Assembly: GCA_017437345.1 (NCBI GenBank)
Contig: JAFSBJ010000110.1
Location: 1-8,029, forward strand
Source of the DNA: Clostridia bacterium
Lineage (GTDB): Bacteria; Bacillota_A; Clostridia; UMGS1810
Reading direction: 5' to 3'
DNA length: 8,029 nucleotides
In this document: piece after piece, positions 6,520 through 8,029 of the stretch
Numbering within the stretch: the stretch's first letter is position 1
Layout: each line of letters starts with the position of its first letter
Notes under the pieces: model-generated
What the model was told of the DNA's origin: nothing
What the model saw: the letters and a program-made list of their open reading frames with translations, nothing else
Databases searched by the model: none
Made by a program: the position numbers and the translations under genes

Positions 6520-6560
6520 TTGCCTTTTGCGTTCCGGGCAAATTTTACATCCCGGGACAG
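6520..6560. repeat. Truncated third copy of the structured repeat
   Basis: TTGCCTTTTGC (6520-6530) followed by GTTCCGGG (6531-6538), CAAATTTTACAT, and CCCGGGAC (6551-6558). This is the left border plus the first hairpin of the core seen at 6067-6110 and 6294-6337; the long arm and right border are absent. Here the hairpin is better paired (8 bp with one G-T) than in the full copies. It ends right at the mgsA stop codon at 6561. Confidence 0.7.
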
Positions 6561-6968
6561 TTATTTGTTTTTGGGATTTACAATATCTCTCCAGTCCATA
6601 TCTCCCCTGTCGAGACCATGAATAAGAACCTCCGCTGTGGCAATGTTGGTAGCGATAGGAACATTATGAATATCACAAAGCTTTATAATCGGAGCAACAT
6701 CAGGCTCACCGAGATTTTCGCTTAAGGGGTCCCTGAAAAACAAAACAAGGTCAATTTCATTATAGGCAATACGAGCGCCAATCTGCTGGTCGCCGCCCTG
6801 TGTGCCTGATAAAAATCTATGAACATTCATTCCGGTTGCATCTGTTATAAGACCACCGGTTGTACCTGTTGCAACTAAACTGTGTTTTGATAAAATGCCC
6901 TTATATGCTATACAGAACTGAACCATAAGCTCTTTCTTTTTGTCGTGGGCAATAAGTGCAATATTCAT
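6561..6968 (-). CDS. mgsA: Methylglyoxal synthase with an altered active-site position
   Basis: Converts dihydroxyacetone phosphate to methylglyoxal and phosphate, a bypass that frees phosphate when sugar phosphates build up. The product is 135 residues, like the Bacillus enzyme. The MGS fold is clear: [10 protein letters not shown] (3-12) with His8, Asp9 and Lys12; TGTTG phosphate loop (34-38); [11 protein letters not shown] (54-64) with catalytic base Asp60, equal to E. coli Asp71; FFRDPL (77-82) with Asp80; and EPDV with Asp90. The residue equal to E. coli His98, normally in a PHEPDV-type motif, is Gly87 (NLGEPDV), and the usual Pro of SGPxGGD is Thr56. The ATG follows AAGGAGG. It lies 37 bp after the minD-like gene in one operon. 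Clostridial mgsA genes are often near min genes, which fits. Activity may be altered, so the symbol rests on overall similarity. Confidence 0.88.
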   Translation of the reverse strand: MNIALIAHDKKKELMVQFCIAYKGILSKHSLVATGTTGGLITDATGMNVHRFLSGTQGGDQQIGARIAYNEIDLVLFFRDPLSENLGEPDVAPIIKLCDIHNVPIATNIATAEVLIHGLDRGDMDWRDIVNPKNK

Positions 6969-7005
6969 TGATTTGTGACCTCCTTAGAAAGTAGTTTTAT
7001 ATGAA

Positions 7006-7785
7006 TTATTTTAAAACATATTTTTCTTTTTTAAAAAGACCTCCGGAAGCTCCTTTCTCAAAATCCGGAATATCCATGCCAAGAATCCTTTTGCAGATAT
7101 TTTCCATAGCTCTGCCGGAGCAAGTATTGTATTTATAGATAGGCTCGCCTGATTCAACAGACCGCGAAAAATATTCGTCATAGGGAATTATTCCCAAAAG
7201 CTGACAAAGAGTCTCATCGATAATATCTTCAACAGCGATAGATGAGCCACTATCTTCATTTATCTTTACCATGCTAAGCACAAGGCTTGGCTTTGCCTTT
7301 GAATTCTTTCTTATTAAATCTGCAAGATAGCTGCTGTTTCTTATGGATATAAACGATTCATCTGTTAAAATAATAAAGCTATCGCAGTTTTTTAAAAAGG
7401 CTGAAAACATATCCTGATTATGCGGTGACACATCAGACACGATATAATCATATTCCTTTGAAAAAGCCTGTTTCAGATTTGAAAGCGATTTTGCAATGTC
7501 TCCTGACGGATAAACAGAGCCGCCTGCTATGAAATGAGGCAGATGCTCATCGTCGGGCTTGGTGATTATATCTAAAAGAGCAGCCTGAGAAGAGCAATAA
7601 TCTGAAAAAGAAAAAATCGTTTCGCTTTTTATTCCAAGAATTGCATCATAGCTTCTTATTCCGAAGCTAGACTCCAGAAGCAGCACCCTCTTACCTTCCC
7701 TGCACAGCCCATAGGCAATATTACAGGCAAGAGAGGACTTTCCCATTCCGCCATTTCCGGAAGTTATTCCTAAAAAATTTACCAT
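7006..7785 (-). CDS. MinD/ParA-family P-loop ATPase with a non-canonical Walker A motif
   Basis: 259-residue protein aligned end to end with MinD. Residues 5-20 (LGITSGNGGMGKSSLA) are the P loop with Lys16, but the signature lysine of the deviant Walker A (Lys11 in E. coli MinD, SGKGG) is Asn11. The A' segment LLLESSFGIRSYDAILG (35-51) stands where MinD has IDFDIGLRNLDLIMG, so Asp40 is Ser40. The Walker B region YIVSDVS keeps Asp118. GIIPYDE...SRSVESGEPI (198-215) matches the MinD segment VGVIPED...RASNQGEPV. The C terminus (GGLFKKEKYVLK) is short and basic, possibly a weak membrane anchor. It is translated from ATG 7785 with AAAGGAGAA. It heads an operon with mgsA. It may be a MinD-like or FlhG-like positioning factor; without Asn11 replaced by Lys, normal ATP-sandwich activation is doubtful. 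Confidence 0.82.
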   Translation of the reverse strand: MVNFLGITSGNGGMGKSSLACNIAYGLCREGKRVLLLESSFGIRSYDAILGIKSETIFSFSDYCSSQAALLDIITKPDDEHLPHFIAGGSVYPSGDIAKSLSNLKQAFSKEYDYIVSDVSPHNQDMFSAFLKNCDSFIILTDESFISIRNSSYLADLIRKNSKAKPSLVLSMVKINEDSGSSIAVEDIIDETLCQLLGIIPYDEYFSRSVESGEPIYKYNTCSGRAMENICKRILGMDIPDFEKGASGGLFKKEKYVLK

Positions 7786-7804
7786 TATACAATTCTCCTT
7801 TATA

Positions 7805-7833
7805 ATATTATCATAACATATGGAGTTTGTCTA
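7805..7833 (-). promoter_or_regulatory. Probable sigma-A promoter of the minD-like/mgsA operon
   Basis: On the minus strand TAGACA (7833-7828), 17 bases, TAATAT (7810-7805). The -35 matches 5 of 6 and the -10 matches 4 of 6. It lies about 20 bases before the minD-like gene's start, leaving a very short leader that just includes the AAAGGAGAA site. No better promoter was seen up to the repeat at 7866. Confidence 0.55.
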
Positions 7834-7865
7834 CATTTTTAACATAAATTTAATATATTTTTTGT

Positions 7866-8005
7866 TAGCCACCGGAGACTCGAACTCAGCACGCTCTGCA
7901 TCCGTGAAAAACCGCATCTTTTTTGATTGTCAAGCTTGAAGGGCGTCAGCCCATCTACGCTTTCCGCACCAAAAATCTGCAATTTTTCGCGAATGAAGAG
8001 TTCGA
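7866..8005. repeat. Long imperfect palindrome with a tRNA-3'-end-like border
   Basis: TCGAACTC (7880-7887) and GAGTTCGA (7998-8005) are a perfect inverted pair. Inside them TCCGTGAAAAACC and, on the other strand, TTCGCGAAAAATT are imperfectly repeated, and the centre holds AAGC...GGGC-GTCA-GCCC...GCTT (7932-7962). On the minus strand the left border reads GAGTTCGAGTCTCCGGTGGCT, split here as GAGTTCGAGTCTC then CGGTGGCT, like a T-arm and 3' acceptor of a tRNA. No D-arm, anticodon arm or 5' acceptor can be drawn, so it is not a tRNA gene. It may be a mobile or repeat element or a relic; the window ends too soon to tell. No gene was seen from 7834 to 8029. Confidence 0.55.
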
Positions 8006-8029
8006 AGAAGTTTTTGCAATAAATTCAAA

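Noticed and set aside
5971..6621. Short open frames crossing the repeat region
   Set aside because: They follow the repeat units, cross terminator hairpins and lack ribosome sites. The inverted-repeat structure explains the sequence better than coding does.
7866..7990. Complete tRNA gene on the minus strand
   Set aside because: Only a T-arm/acceptor-like 3' end is visible; the T stem has a mismatch and there is no 5' acceptor, D-arm or anticodon arm at the right distance.

Overview
The window looks like a piece of a low-GC, spore-forming Firmicute chromosome, most likely class Clostridia. The evidence is AT-rich intergenic DNA, strong GGAGG ribosome binding sites, consensus sigma-A promoters, a sigma-K-like promoter, and a typical Firmicute rpmG-secE-nusG-rplK-rplA cluster. 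No assignment below class is attempted.

Layout. Positions 1-1890 (minus strand) hold the translation/transcription operon rpmG (L33) > secE > nusG > rplK (L11) > rplA (L1, cut by the window edge), driven by a sigma-A promoter at 1862-1890. Candidate L1-binding mRNA structures lie in front of rplK and rplA. Positions 2015-2595 (minus strand) hold three tandem, previously unlisted genes for tiny proteins of 42-45 residues. Each has one hydrophobic helix and Cys/Gly/Asn-rich ends. They are preceded by a sigma-K-like promoter and followed by a terminator. A divergent sigma-A promoter (2626-2654) drives a LexA/CI-type HTH regulator whose S24 domain lacks the Ser/Lys dyad. Then come a secreted SH3b-NlpC/P60 peptidoglycan hydrolase (3644-4300) and guaB, IMP dehydrogenase (4513-5970), each with its own promoter and terminator.

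Positions 5971-6560 are a gene-free stretch between convergent genes. It is filled by two tandem copies, plus a truncated third, of a structured repeat. Each full copy pairs an intrinsic terminator hairpin with a ~140 bp nested inverted-repeat element whose arms differ between copies by compensatory changes. This is the most unusual structure in the window. Positions 6561-7833 (minus strand) hold a two-gene operon: a MinD/ParA-like ATPase with an altered Walker A motif, then methylglyoxal synthase with an altered active-site position. The right end (7866-8029) holds a second, unrelated palindromic repeat with a tRNA-3'-end-like border.

How the parts relate. Most of the window is housekeeping: ribosome, secretion, antitermination, GMP synthesis, wall turnover and the methylglyoxal bypass. 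The less ordinary content is the small cysteine-rich membrane protein cluster with sporulation-type control, the three conserved proteins with missing key residues, and the two intergenic repeat families.
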